Shown here: positions 56,479-62,813 of the stretch, piece after piece
How the letters are laid out: each line of letters begins with the position of its first letter
Position numbering within the stretch: the stretch's first letter is position 1
Origin: Bacteroidales bacterium
Lineage (GTDB): Bacteria; Bacteroidota; Bacteroidia; Bacteroidales; P3
NCBI GenBank assembly: GCA_009783885.1
Contig: WRCN01000010.1
Span: forward strand, 1 to 62,813
DNA: 62,813 nt
Direction of reading: 5' to 3'
Translations under genes and position numbers: made by a program
The notes under the pieces: model-generated
Told to the model about the DNA's origin: nothing
What the model saw: the letters and a program-made list of their open reading frames with translations, nothing else
Database searches by the model: none

Positions 56479-57463
56479 AAATGGTATCAATAATTACAGT
56501 CGTTTTCTTGATGATAAGCGGAGGCTCCTCCTCAATAATTTCAGGAGTTTCTTCAATAATTTTTTGATGAATAGGCTTTATAATTGGCGATTGTAAATCT
56601 GTCGAATCTTCAAACCATACAGGCATTTCGGGGACTTCATACTCCATTGTTGTTTGAATATCCGGTGAAAATTCTTGTATATCTTCTTTGGCTTGATACG
56701 CCAGCGTTCCAACCACTATCGCACCGCCGCCGACAGCCGTGGCAATGCCCGCCACAACGCCCGTCGAAAGCCCAATAGAAACCGTTGAACTTGCCAATTC
56801 AACACCCACAGGTATGGGTGGCACAGGCAATGCGAAATTCGCAAATGCTTCACGATACAGCGTATCAATAGGGCTTGCCTTGGCAAACAACGCCGAAAAC
56901 CATGCGAAAATAAAGAGGGATTTTTTTCGGTGTTTTTTCATATCTAAGGCTTTTTGGTAAAGTAAGTCTTGTAATTTTTTTCGAGCACGGTTCAGATGAG
57001 ATTTTGATGTGCCTTCCGAAATGTTCAACTGTTGGGCAATATCCTTGTGAGAATAACCATCCACAACATAAAGATAGAACACAACGCGATGATGTTCAGG
57101 CAGTAAATTCGCCGTTTCTAACAAATCATCTTGCGAAAATTCCGCTTGTTGAATGATTTGAAATACGGTTGTTTCATCGGCTTGTAGAGTTTCATCGGGC
57201 ATGGCTTCTATGCGATCGTCCAATCCCAAAAAAGTCGGATTTTTGGCACGAAGGTACATCAACGATTCGTTCACGACAATTCGGCGCAACCAACCTTCAA
57301 AAGCACCTTTTCCTTTAAATGTTTCGGCTTTTTGAATAGCGATTACGAAAGCGTTTTGAACCATATCTTCAGCCTGCCGACGGTCTTTTACGTACCGATA
57401 AGCCACTCCGAGCAAGCGTCCGGCTTCTTGCTCATAAACACGTGTCCATTGTATTTTTTGCAT
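56468..57463 (-). CDS. ECF sigma factor fused to a membrane-anchored C-terminal domain
   Basis: This 331-residue protein is about twice the length of a normal ECF sigma factor. Residues 1-172 are a complete sigma: region 2 (GVAYRYVKDRRQAEDMVQNAFV...FEGWLRRIVVNESL) and region 4 (LLPEHHRVVFYLYVVDGYSHKDIAQQLNISEGTSKSHLNRARKKL). A new segment begins at Met175 (MKKHRKKSLF): a hydrophobic stretch at 181-194, a motif IDTLYREAFANFALPVPP like the start of Bacteroidetes anti-sigma proteins, a membrane helix at about 228-255, and an acidic, proline-rich tail of about 75 residues. It looks like a sigma gene joined to its downstream membrane partner. The frame is open throughout. The tail should lie outside the membrane, where it could sense a signal. 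Confidence 0.85.
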   Translation of the reverse strand: MQKIQWTRVYEQEAGRLLGVAYRYVKDRRQAEDMVQNAFVIAIQKAETFKGKGAFEGWLRRIVVNESLMYLRAKNPTFLGLDDRIEAMPDETLQADETTVFQIIQQAEFSQDDLLETANLLPEHHRVVFYLYVVDGYSHKDIAQQLNISEGTSKSHLNRARKKLQDLLYQKALDMKKHRKKSLFIFAWFSALFAKASPIDTLYREAFANFALPVPPIPVGVELASSTVSIGLSTGVVAGIATAVGGGAIVVGTLAYQAKEDIQEFSPDIQTTMEYEVPEMPVWFEDSTDLQSPIIKPIHQKIIEETPEIIEEEPPLIIKKTTVIIDTIYED

Positions 57464-57525
57464 ATACTTGTACTCTTTATGATGCGAAAATTTGAAAAGG
57501 TTGCAGTTTGGGGTAATTTTTTTTA

Positions 57526-57533
57526 CAAAGGTA
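57526..57533 (-). promoter_or_regulatory. Promoter -7 element for the sigma factor gene
   Basis: CAAAGGTA on the top strand reads TACCTTTG on the minus strand, 63 bases upstream of the start. Confidence 0.55.
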
Positions 57534-57553
57534 CGAAAAAAGTATGAATTAAG

Positions 57554-57633
57554 GTCGTCATTCCGAGCGTAGTCGAGGAATCCCCTTGCTATGGGATGTC
57601 TCGACTACGCTTTGCTTCGCTCGACATGACGAC
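57554..57633. repeat. Composite palindromic element between divergent genes
   Basis: A left unit with stem ATTCC/GGAAT and a right unit with stem ATGTC/GACAT are joined by CCCTTGCTATGGG. The outer ends GTCGTCA and TGACGAC are exact inverted repeats. Compared with the element at 59594 the two units are inside out. Confidence 0.88.
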
Positions 57634-57650
57634 AAATCAGATTTTTTTCG

Positions 57651-57658
57651 TATCTTTG
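57651..57658 (+). promoter_or_regulatory. Promoter -7 element for the GT9 gene
   Basis: TATCTTTG lies five bases before the ATG at 57664, so the leader is nearly absent. Confidence 0.6.
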
Positions 57659-57663
57659 CACTC

Positions 57664-58695
57664 ATGAAAAAAATTCTAATCATCCGACTAAGCTCCATTG
57701 GCGACATTGTGCTGACAACACCTGTTGTGAGATGTCTTAAAACACAGTCGGATTGTGAAATTCATTACCTCACAAAACCGGCTAATGTGCCGATTTTAGA
57801 GGCGAATCCCTATATCTCAAAAATTCATGTTTTGAAAGAAAACTGGAGAAAAATGATTCAAGAATTGAAAGCAGAAAATTTTGATTTTATTGTGGATTTA
57901 CATCGAAATTTACGTTCGTTACGAATCAAGTTAAGTCTTCAAAAACCCTCGTCAACCTTCAAAAAATGCAATTTCACGAAGTGGAAAATGGTGCATTTGA
58001 AACAATTTACGAAACACAAATTGCATGTTTCGCATGTTGTCGAGCGTTACATGGAAACCGTGAAACCACTTGGGATTACTTACGATGGAAAAGGGTTGGA
58101 TTATTTTATTCCTGCCGATACGGTGGCTTCGACTCCGCTCAGCCACCGACAATATGACACGGTCGTTGAGCGAAGTCGAAACGCCGTGCTAAATATTCCT
58201 TCACATTTTTTAGAAAACGGCTATATCGCAATCGCTGTTGGCAGTAGGCACGCAACCAAACAACTTCCCGTCGAAAATTTTGTGGATATTTGCAAAAATA
58301 CAAACGAAAATTTTGTTTTACTCGGCGATAATAACGACAAACAAAAAGCAGAAGCCATAGTAAAATCAGCCGAAAACAATGTCTTCAATGCTTGCGGAAT
58401 TCTAAATTTAAATCAATCGGCCGCAGTTGTTCAACACGCTAAATACCTCATTTCGGGCGATACAGGATTGATGCATATCGCGGCAGCACTGAAAAAACCT
58501 GTTGTTTCCGTGTGGGGAAGCACCGTTCCCGAATTCGGTATGTATGCTTATTTCCCGAAAGGGCAAGAACATTTGAGCAGAATTGTTCAGGTTGAAGGAT
58601 TGCCTTGCCGTCCTTGTTCAAAATTAGGGTATGATAAATGTCCAAAGAAACATTTTAAATGTATGACACAAATCAATCTATCTGGTGCCTTGTAG
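57664..58695 (+). CDS. Glycosyltransferase family 9 (heptosyltransferase-like) with repeat insertion
   Basis: This 343-residue GT-B enzyme of the heptosyltransferase family begins KKILIIRLSSIGDIVLTTPV and has LHRNLRSLRIK, AIAVGSRHATKQLPVENFV and LISGDTGLMHIAAALKKPVVSVWG (donor site). It ends with a Cys-rich tail (CRPCSKLGYDKCPKKHFKC), as in the GT9 protein at 25.1 kb. Residues about 154-173 (VASTPLSHRQYDTVVERSRN) are translated from a pair of hairpin units at 58122-58182, in frame, at the hinge between the two domains. The stop codon TAG is the first part of a GTAG-type palindrome. The earlier ATG at 57586 was rejected because it lies inside a repeat and before the promoter. Role: LPS core or lipid A-linked sugar transfer. 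Confidence 0.88.
   Translation: MKKILIIRLSSIGDIVLTTPVVRCLKTQSDCEIHYLTKPANVPILEANPYISKIHVLKENWRKMIQELKAENFDFIVDLHRNLRSLRIKLSLQKPSSTFKKCNFTKWKMVHLKQFTKHKLHVSHVVERYMETVKPLGITYDGKGLDYFIPADTVASTPLSHRQYDTVVERSRNAVLNIPSHFLENGYIAIAVGSRHATKQLPVENFVDICKNTNENFVLLGDNNDKQKAEAIVKSAENNVFNACGILNLNQSAAVVQHAKYLISGDTGLMHIAAALKKPVVSVWGSTVPEFGMYAYFPKGQEHLSRIVQVEGLPCRPCSKLGYDKCPKKHFKCMTQINLSGAL
58122..58182. repeat. Pair of hairpin units inside the GT9 gene
   Basis: A first unit has the long stem GGTGGCT/AGCCACC around TCGACTCCGCTC. An inverted second unit has stem CGTT/AACG around TCGACTTCGCTC. They are separated by GACAATATGACAC. The reading frame is kept through about 61 bases. Confidence 0.88.
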
Positions 58696-58766
58696 GGGCG
58701 GGGTTCGCCCGCCCTTTTTGGCATTTGTCGCAATGCAAGCGAGGGCGGGCGAGCCCCGCCCCTACA
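58692..58766. repeat. Inverted pair of GTAG-type palindromes
   Basis: GTAGGGGCGGGGTTCGCCCG at the left and its inverted form ending CCCCGCCCCTAC at the right, with a spacer of about 22 bases. The same arrangement is present in the RAYT gene. It fills the gap between the GT9 and mazG genes and supplies the GT9 stop codon. Confidence 0.88.
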
Positions 58767-58785
58767 ATACACAAAAATCAAAATT

Positions 58786-59565
58786 ATGCACAATACAAAT
58801 AAATTCGCCGAATTATTAAATATCATGGACAAACTCCGCACGGGTTGCCCATGGGATAAAGCACAAACCATCGAAACTTTGCGATACCTTACGATTGAGG
58901 AAACCTACGAACTTTCGGATGCAATCATCAACAACGATTTGGATGAAATCAAAAAAGAACTCGGTGATTTGCTGCTTCACGTTGTGTTTTACGCTAAGAT
59001 TGGTGAAGAGAAAAATGCATTCACAATTGATGATGTGTTGGATAATATCAACCAAAAATTAATTTCACGACATCCGCATATTTTTTCCGATACAAAAGCC
59101 GAAACGTCCGACGAAGTCAAAGCCAATTGGGAAGCCATCAAACTCAAAGAAAAAGGCAGAAAATCTGTTTTGGAAGGCGTTCCGAAAAGTTTGCCGGCAA
59201 TGGTGAAGGCTTACAGAATTCAAGAAAAAGCAAGAGGTGTTGGTTTTGATTGGGATAATGCACATCAAGTTTTGGAGAAAGTGATTGAAGAGTTTCGCGA
59301 AATGCAGCATGAAGTAAAAAATAATGGTTCGCACGAACGCATTGAAGCTGAATTCGGCGATTTGATGTTTGCACTAATCAATTATGCACGTTTTATCAAT
59401 GTAAATCCCGACGATGCTCTCGAACGCACCAATCAACGATTTATCAAGCGTTTCAACTATCTTGAACAGCAAACCATTCAGAAAGGAAAATCTCTTCATG
59501 ATATGACACTTGATGAGATGAATGTTTATTGGGATGAAGCGAAAAAATTGACAATGGATAATTGA
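58786..59565 (+). CDS. mazG: Nucleoside triphosphate pyrophosphohydrolase MazG
   Basis: This 259-residue protein has two MazG domains, the house-cleaning type that hydrolyses non-canonical or excess (d)NTPs to monophosphates. The first domain has LRTGCPWDKAQTIETLRYLTIEETYELSDAI with the metal-binding EExxE and later ELGDLLLHVVFYAKI (ExxD); the second repeats it as VIEEFREMQHEV and EAEFGDLMFALINYARF. SRHPHIFSD and NWEAIKLKEKGR are also typical. Length and order match the long MazG form. Confidence 0.96.
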   Translation: MHNTNKFAELLNIMDKLRTGCPWDKAQTIETLRYLTIEETYELSDAIINNDLDEIKKELGDLLLHVVFYAKIGEEKNAFTIDDVLDNINQKLISRHPHIFSDTKAETSDEVKANWEAIKLKEKGRKSVLEGVPKSLPAMVKAYRIQEKARGVGFDWDNAHQVLEKVIEEFREMQHEVKNNGSHERIEAEFGDLMFALINYARFINVNPDDALERTNQRFIKRFNYLEQQTIQKGKSLHDMTLDEMNVYWDEAKKLTMDN

Positions 59566-59593
59566 GAACGAAGTAAACTACAAAATTCAAACC

Positions 59594-59773
59594 CATAGCA
59601 AGGAGATTCCTCGACTTCGCACACTGCGTGTGCTTCGCTCGGAATGACGTGCGTTTTGTTAGGAAGGTGGATGTAGGGGCGAGGCATGCCTCGCCCCTAC
59701 AATTTCTCCCACACACACCATAAGCTGTCATGTCGAGCGGAGCAAAGCGGAGTCGAGACATCCCCTTGCTATG
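59594..59773. repeat. MITE-like composite element with terminal inverted repeats
   Basis: The ends are inverted repeats of about 27 bases: CATAGCAAGG, then GAT(TC)CTCGACT at the left against GAT(GT)CTCGACT at the right. Inside are a unit with stem ATTCC/GGAAT carrying a small hairpin in its loop, a GTAG-type palindrome at 59673-59701, a TTTCTCCCAC spacer, and a unit with stem ATGTC/GACAT. It encodes no protein and makes up most of the 59566-59911 gap. Confidence 0.87.
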
Positions 59774-59795
59774 TTCAACATTTTTTGTACCTTTG
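59766..59795 (+). promoter_or_regulatory. Promoter for the MBL-fold gene
   Basis: TACCTTTG at 59788-59795 has a TTG at 59766-59768, 19 bases upstream. That TTG is part of the CCTTGCTATG end of the preceding composite element, so the repeat may supply half of the promoter. Confidence 0.55.
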
Positions 59796-59911
59796 CAGAA
59801 ATGAAACTAAAAAAAACATACAAACAAATCCTACTATGTGCAATTTTGTTGTTATTCGGCACAGCAACATTCTCCATTTTCAATTTCTCAATTAATCAAA
59901 AAACAACAAAT

Positions 59912-60544
59912 ATGACTACTAAAGTTTTTGCATTTAACCCCATCGAAACCAACTGCTTCGTGTGTTACGACGAAACCGGCGAGTGTGTAATTATTGATCC
60001 GTCGTGCGGCGATGAAAACGAGTACAATCAACTGTTTGACTTCATCAAAAAAAACAATTTAACCGTCAAACACATTATTATCACACATCCTCACGTTGAC
60101 CACATTGTAGGAACCGCAAGAGTTTGCAATGAATATAATTTACCGTTGACCATGCACAAAGCCGGGCTTTCTCAATTTGGAATGGCGATGCAACATGCGG
60201 AATATTTAGGCTTGAAATTAGACCGTTTACCGGAAAAACATGTTTATGTAGAGGACGGCGACCTCATCAAATTCGGCAATTCCGAATTCAAAGTGCTTTA
60301 TACACCAGGGCATTCCGATGGCAGTATTTGTTTGGTTGACTATAATGGAAAGACCGTATTTACAGGTGATGTACTATTTCATGGCGGTATTGGACGAACG
60401 GATTTAATGACCGGAAATTTCGAGATATTGAAAAAAAGTATTTACGACAAACTTTTTGTTTTGGGCGATGATTTTGTGGTTAGACCCGGTCATGGCGGTC
60501 GCACAGAAATCGGTTTTGAGCGCTATAATAACCCGTTTTTATAG
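59912..60544 (+). CDS. MBL-fold metallo-hydrolase (glyoxalase II-like)
   Basis: This 210-residue protein carries the metallo-beta-lactamase motif IITHPHVDHIVG (HxHxDH), followed by LYTPGHSDGSICL (third His), VFTGDVLFHGGIGRTDL (bridging Asp) and RPGHGGRTEIGFE (last His). The compact length and NPIETNCFVCYDETGECVIIDPS start are typical of small glyoxalase II-like hydrolases that cleave thioesters. The start at 59912 was chosen because the family begins there. An ATG at 59801 would add a hydrophobic 37-residue stretch translated from AT-rich repeat-like DNA; this cannot be excluded and would make it exported. Confidence 0.88.
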   Translation: MTTKVFAFNPIETNCFVCYDETGECVIIDPSCGDENEYNQLFDFIKKNNLTVKHIIITHPHVDHIVGTARVCNEYNLPLTMHKAGLSQFGMAMQHAEYLGLKLDRLPEKHVYVEDGDLIKFGNSEFKVLYTPGHSDGSICLVDYNGKTVFTGDVLFHGGIGRTDLMTGNFEILKKSIYDKLFVLGDDFVVRPGHGGRTEIGFERYNNPFL

Positions 60545-60562
60545 AAAAATTTACTAAAAAAT

Positions 60563-60593
60563 TTGGTCAATTCAAGTTTTTTTTGTATCTTTG
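60563..60593 (+). promoter_or_regulatory. Promoter of tRNA-Lys
   Basis: TTG at 60563-60565 and TATCTTTG at 60586-60593 with a 20-base spacer, ideal for this phylum, 20 bases upstream of the tRNA. Confidence 0.75.
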
Positions 60594-60613
60594 CAGTCCT
60601 TTTTAAAAAAGGC

Positions 60614-60686
60614 GGTCGCGTAGCTCAGCAGGTAGAGCACATCCCTTTTAAGGATGGGGTCCTGGGTTCGAATCCCAGCGCTACCA
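60614..60686 (+). tRNA. tRNA-Lys (anticodon UUU)
   Basis: This 73-nt tRNA has D arm GCTC/GAGC, anticodon stem CATCC/GGATG with loop CTTTTAA (anticodon TTT), and T arm CTGGG-TTCGAAT-CCCAG. The acceptor stem GGTCGCG against CGCTACC has one C-T mismatch at the fourth pair. The CCA end is not encoded. Confidence 0.93.
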
Positions 60687-60691
60687 CAAAG

Positions 60692-60743
60692 AAAAACGAC
60701 TAATAACTATTTCCTGGAAGAGGAGGGTTGTTAGTCGTTTTTT
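60692..60743. terminator. Bidirectional terminator between tRNA-Lys and the hypothetical gene
   Basis: AAAAACGACTAA and TTAGTCGTTTTT pair into a long stem with a T-run on each strand. It ends the tRNA transcript and overlaps the last codons and stop of the converging gene. Confidence 0.8.
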
Positions 60744-61152
60744 CTATTGCAGTTATGCAGTATTGAATGTTTTGCCGACTACCTCTCAACACGCCAACAG
60801 TCAATTTTATTTTACCAAATGTGGGTTTGTCGTATTGCATGATGATTATTTCGGAAAATCGTTTTTGATTTTGATTATTTGGTTTTGGCTTTACACGTTT
60901 TTCCACTGTTGCTTTTTCTAATATCTCGGTTAAATAAGTTATTGCCAAAGTAGATTCATAAGTGGCAGAGGCGTGGTTCATTGTTTCTTGGATAGATAAA
61001 AATCTAACATGTATAAAATCATTCAATGCAACATTAAAAATATGTTTCGTAGGATTGATGGCATTCCAACTTGCGTAAAAATCTTTGATAAATTTTTCTC
61101 GCTGTTGAATTTCTCTTATTGTTTGTCCTTGCGGAATATCAAATTTACTCAT
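60700..61152 (-). CDS. Hypothetical protein
   Basis: This 150-residue soluble protein is not recognised. Its N-terminus, SKFDIPQGQTIREIQQREKF, is followed by FYASWNAINPTKHIFN, HVRFLSIQETMNHASATYES and a strand-rich end (KPTFGKIKLTVGVLR). No signal peptide or membrane segment is visible. It is convergent with tRNA-Lys, with a terminator overlapping its 3' end. Its promoter (CAAAATTA on the top strand, 61169-61176) lies 17 bases upstream. Because it borders a tRNA gene it could be part of an integrated accessory segment, but no attachment-site repeat was noticed. Confidence 0.7.
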   Translation of the reverse strand: MSKFDIPQGQTIREIQQREKFIKDFYASWNAINPTKHIFNVALNDFIHVRFLSIQETMNHASATYESTLAITYLTEILEKATVEKRVKPKPNNQNQKRFSEIIIMQYDKPTFGKIKLTVGVLRGSRQNIQYCITAIEKTTNNPPLPGNSY

Positions 61153-61168
61153 TTCATCAATTTTTCGA

Positions 61169-61176
61169 CAAAATTA
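61169..61176 (-). promoter_or_regulatory. Promoter -7 element for the gene at 61152
   Basis: CAAAATTA on the top strand reads TAATTTTG on the minus strand. Confidence 0.5.
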
Positions 61177-61278
61177 CATCAAAAAAAATATCAAAACAAG
61201 CGAAAAATTGTTAAAAACTGTTAAAAATGACATCTTTTTCTTAAAAAGTGTTAAAATACGAAAAAGAGACGAATATTT

Positions 61279-61932
61279 TTAATGCTCATCAATAAATTTC
61301 TGAAGCATCTCATGCCATTCAACAGTATCATACACTTGCGGGTCTGTTTCTTGATTGAATAGCAAATCCAATATGTATCTCGGTTTTTTGCCACCGATGT
61401 GCATGGATTTAATGCAAGACACACAATACACGCAGACATCCTCGCAAGGCATAGTATCTGCGCGTTTTTTCATCATTTTGTGAACAGCATTGAGGGGGAT
61501 TTCGGGATAAAAACTATCTCCACAGCAAATCGAATTTGTTCGGTTATTAGGTGCTTCAATCACTTCGATATTCATTTTTTTAAGAAGCGTTCTTATGGCA
61601 TCGTGCACTTGGCTTTTTGTTCGAATGGGGCAAGCATCATGCACCGTCAACTTTAAACCGTTATAATTCGGAAATGGAAACGTATCCCTTTTGGCGAGAA
61701 TTTCCCAAAGAGATTCCGTTGTGATTCCATCGTAAAGTGTGCTGAATCTTTTATCACAGCCCGCACAGGTATTAATGATTTTGGTATTTGTCGGAAGTTT
61801 TGGATCGTGTCTGCAACAAATCGTATGTAAGGCAATATCACCTAACTCTCGGCGCAAGAAATCGACAATTTTTTCTGCATATTCCGGTTTATACAATAGC
61901 AACGCACATCCGGGATTATAAACTTGGTTCAT
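61279..61932 (-). CDS. CCG-domain (Fe-S)-binding protein, HdrB/LutA-like
   Basis: This 217-residue protein has two cysteine-rich CCG-type repeats: CCRHDP...NTCAGCDKRF in the first half and SICCGDSF...CVYCVSCIKSMH in the second, with VHDACPIRTKSQ between. Such domains bind an iron-sulfur cluster in heterodisulfide reductase, glycolate oxidase and lactate utilisation proteins. It is a stand-alone version, without flanking ferredoxin or flavoprotein genes in the window, so its redox partner is unknown. It lies 44 bases downstream of cysS on the same strand. Confidence 0.82.
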   Translation of the reverse strand: MNQVYNPGCALLLYKPEYAEKIVDFLRRELGDIALHTICCRHDPKLPTNTKIINTCAGCDKRFSTLYDGITTESLWEILAKRDTFPFPNYNGLKLTVHDACPIRTKSQVHDAIRTLLKKMNIEVIEAPNNRTNSICCGDSFYPEIPLNAVHKMMKKRADTMPCEDVCVYCVSCIKSMHIGGKKPRYILDLLFNQETDPQVYDTVEWHEMLQKFIDEH

Positions 61933-61976
61933 AATATTTCATTTTTTGGTTTATCAAATCCTAATTTTTGATTGCA

Positions 61977-62813
61977 CTAAAAACTCCAACTTACGCCATC
62001 TTTTCCGTCTTTCACAACAATATTCAATACTTTTAACTCATCACGAATATAGTCAGATGTGGCATAATCTTTATTGATTTTGGCTTGTCCACGAATATCC
62101 AAAATCATTTGCATTAAACCGTTGATGAGTTCGGAATTATCGTTGCTTGTTTCGTCTTCTAGTCCTAAAATTTGCGTGTAATATTCCTTAAACAAGGTTT
62201 TTAGCGAGTTAATATCTCTCGCAGACAGTTTCGTTTTACCATCTTTTGCAGAATTGGTTATTTTTCCTGCTTCAAATAAATTTGCGATAACCATTGGCGA
62301 ACTGAAATCATCGTTCATGGCTTTTTGGCAATTTTTATGAAGTTGGGATATCTCAAGTCTTTCCAGATCGTCAAATTCATCACCAGTTCCAGACAGTGTC
62401 TGCAAAGTTTTTTTCGCTTCTTGCAAACGTTTTAATCCTTTTTCTGCCGCTTGCAACGCTTCATTCGAAAAATCCAACGTGCTCCGATAATGCGCTTGAA
62501 GGATGAAAAACCGTATCGTCATTGGCGAATACGCTTTTTCCAAACTTGGATGAGTGCCTGTAAAAAACTGTTCCAACGTAATGAAATTTCCTAACGATTT
62601 GCCCATTTTTTTCCCATCAATGGTAATCATGTTGTTGTGCATCCAATACTTTGCGGGCTCTGCGTTATTGGCAATGCACGCTTGCGCGATTTCACTTTCG
62701 TGATGAGGAAATAGCAAATCCATACCGCCGCCGTGAATGTCGAATGTCTTGCCTAAATATTTGCAACCCATTGCCGTACATTCCACATGCCAACCCGGGA
62801 AACCCGTGCTCCA
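61977..62813 (-). CDS. cysS: Cysteinyl-tRNA synthetase, C-terminal part (runs off the window)
   Basis: The frame continues past the right edge, so only the last 279 codons or so are visible. The segment begins in WSTGFPGWHVECTAM, then DIHGGGMDLLFPHHESEIAQ (zinc and active-site region), KKMGKSLGNFITLEQF (KMSKS signature as KMGKS) and the C-terminal helical bundle with DDFSSPMVIANLFE. The N-terminal HIGH motif lies outside. It charges tRNA-Cys. An internal ATG at 62786 is not the start. Confidence 0.96.
   Translation of the reverse strand, partial: WSTGFPGWHVECTAMGCKYLGKTFDIHGGGMDLLFPHHESEIAQACIANNAEPAKYWMHNNMITIDGKKMGKSLGNFITLEQFFTGTHPSLEKAYSPMTIRFFILQAHYRSTLDFSNEALQAAEKGLKRLQEAKKTLQTLSGTGDEFDDLERLEISQLHKNCQKAMNDDFSSPMVIANLFEAGKITNSAKDGKTKLSARDINSLKTLFKEYYTQILGLEDETSNDNSELINGLMQMILDIRGQAKINKDYATSDYIRDELKVLNIVVKDGKDGVSWSF

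Noticed and set aside
56468..57463. Frameshift splitting the sigma factor and a membrane gene
   Set aside because: The frame is open without interruption through the junction, so a fusion is the direct reading; a sequencing error is kept only as a way to refute it.
60614..61300. Integrative element at tRNA-Lys
   Set aside because: No integrase and no second copy of the tRNA 3' end are visible nearby.

Overview
The window reads as a chromosomal segment of a low-GC member of the Bacteroidetes. The -7 promoter element of that phylum (TAnnTTTG, usually TATCTTTGC) recurs upstream of most transcription units, Shine-Dalgarno sequences are scarce, and the gene content fits: an LptD-like protein next to amidase and MlaD genes, YfhO, an NlpC/P60 hydrolase with an SH3 domain, an LA_2272-type surface repeat protein, and the Gmd/Fcl pair. 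The species cannot be named from the sequence. No plasmid, prophage or CRISPR signal is visible.

Layout. 0.3-3.7 kb: an accessory block with a DUF4143-type ATPase and an AbiEi/AbiEii toxin-antitoxin pair; the two units share a leader repeat of about 70 bp. 3.8-5.1 kb: an FtsK-type motor without a membrane domain. 5.2-10.9 kb: an AT-rich run with a lipoprotein / fused permease / ATPase ABC importer, a short-chain dehydrogenase lacking the catalytic Tyr, an unknown membrane protein and a cupin. 11.4-18.4 kb: RNase P RNA, hydF, mlaD, amidase, lptD-like and ridA. 18.5-32.5 kb: a glycan/LPS cluster with GDP-fucose synthesis, glycosyltransferases, methyltransferases and large membrane proteins. 32.5-47.9 kb: TolC, nitroreductase, a REP-associated transposase (RAYT), EEP hydrolase, histidine kinase, GT2, ValS, LptF/G, LigA, NlpC/P60, TonB and uridine kinase. 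48-62.8 kb: CoA transferase, lipoprotein, tricorn-like protease, DUF2807 protein, an ECF sigma factor fused to a membrane segment with the LA_2272 protein, GT9, MazG, MBL hydrolase, tRNA-Lys, an unknown protein, a CCG-domain Fe-S protein and the 3' part of cysS.

The most striking feature is small palindromic DNA. About two dozen hairpin units share the loop core TCGACTnCGCTC, while their closing stems differ from copy to copy and stay complementary (ATTCC/GGAAT, ATGTC/GACAT, ATATC/GATAT, ATGTT/AACAT, GTGGCT/AGCCAC, GTCGTT/AACGAC, TCGCT/AGCGA, TCCC/GGGA). They lie between genes, in frame inside hydF and a glycosyltransferase gene, and inside rnpB. A second class begins with GTAG followed by a GC-rich palindrome, the layout expected of a RAYT target, and it sits inside and at the end of the window's own RAYT gene. 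Larger composites pair the units as inverted repeats around exchangeable central palindromes. The 0-11.2 kb block and the glycan cluster carry none of these elements, which suggests a different or more recent history for them.

Working together, many genes serve the outer envelope: LptD-like and LptF/G (LPS export), MlaD (lipid transport), amidase and NlpC/P60 (peptidoglycan), TonB and TolC (outer-membrane energisation and efflux), and the glycan cluster (surface polysaccharide). Functions are assigned by reading motifs, without a database search.
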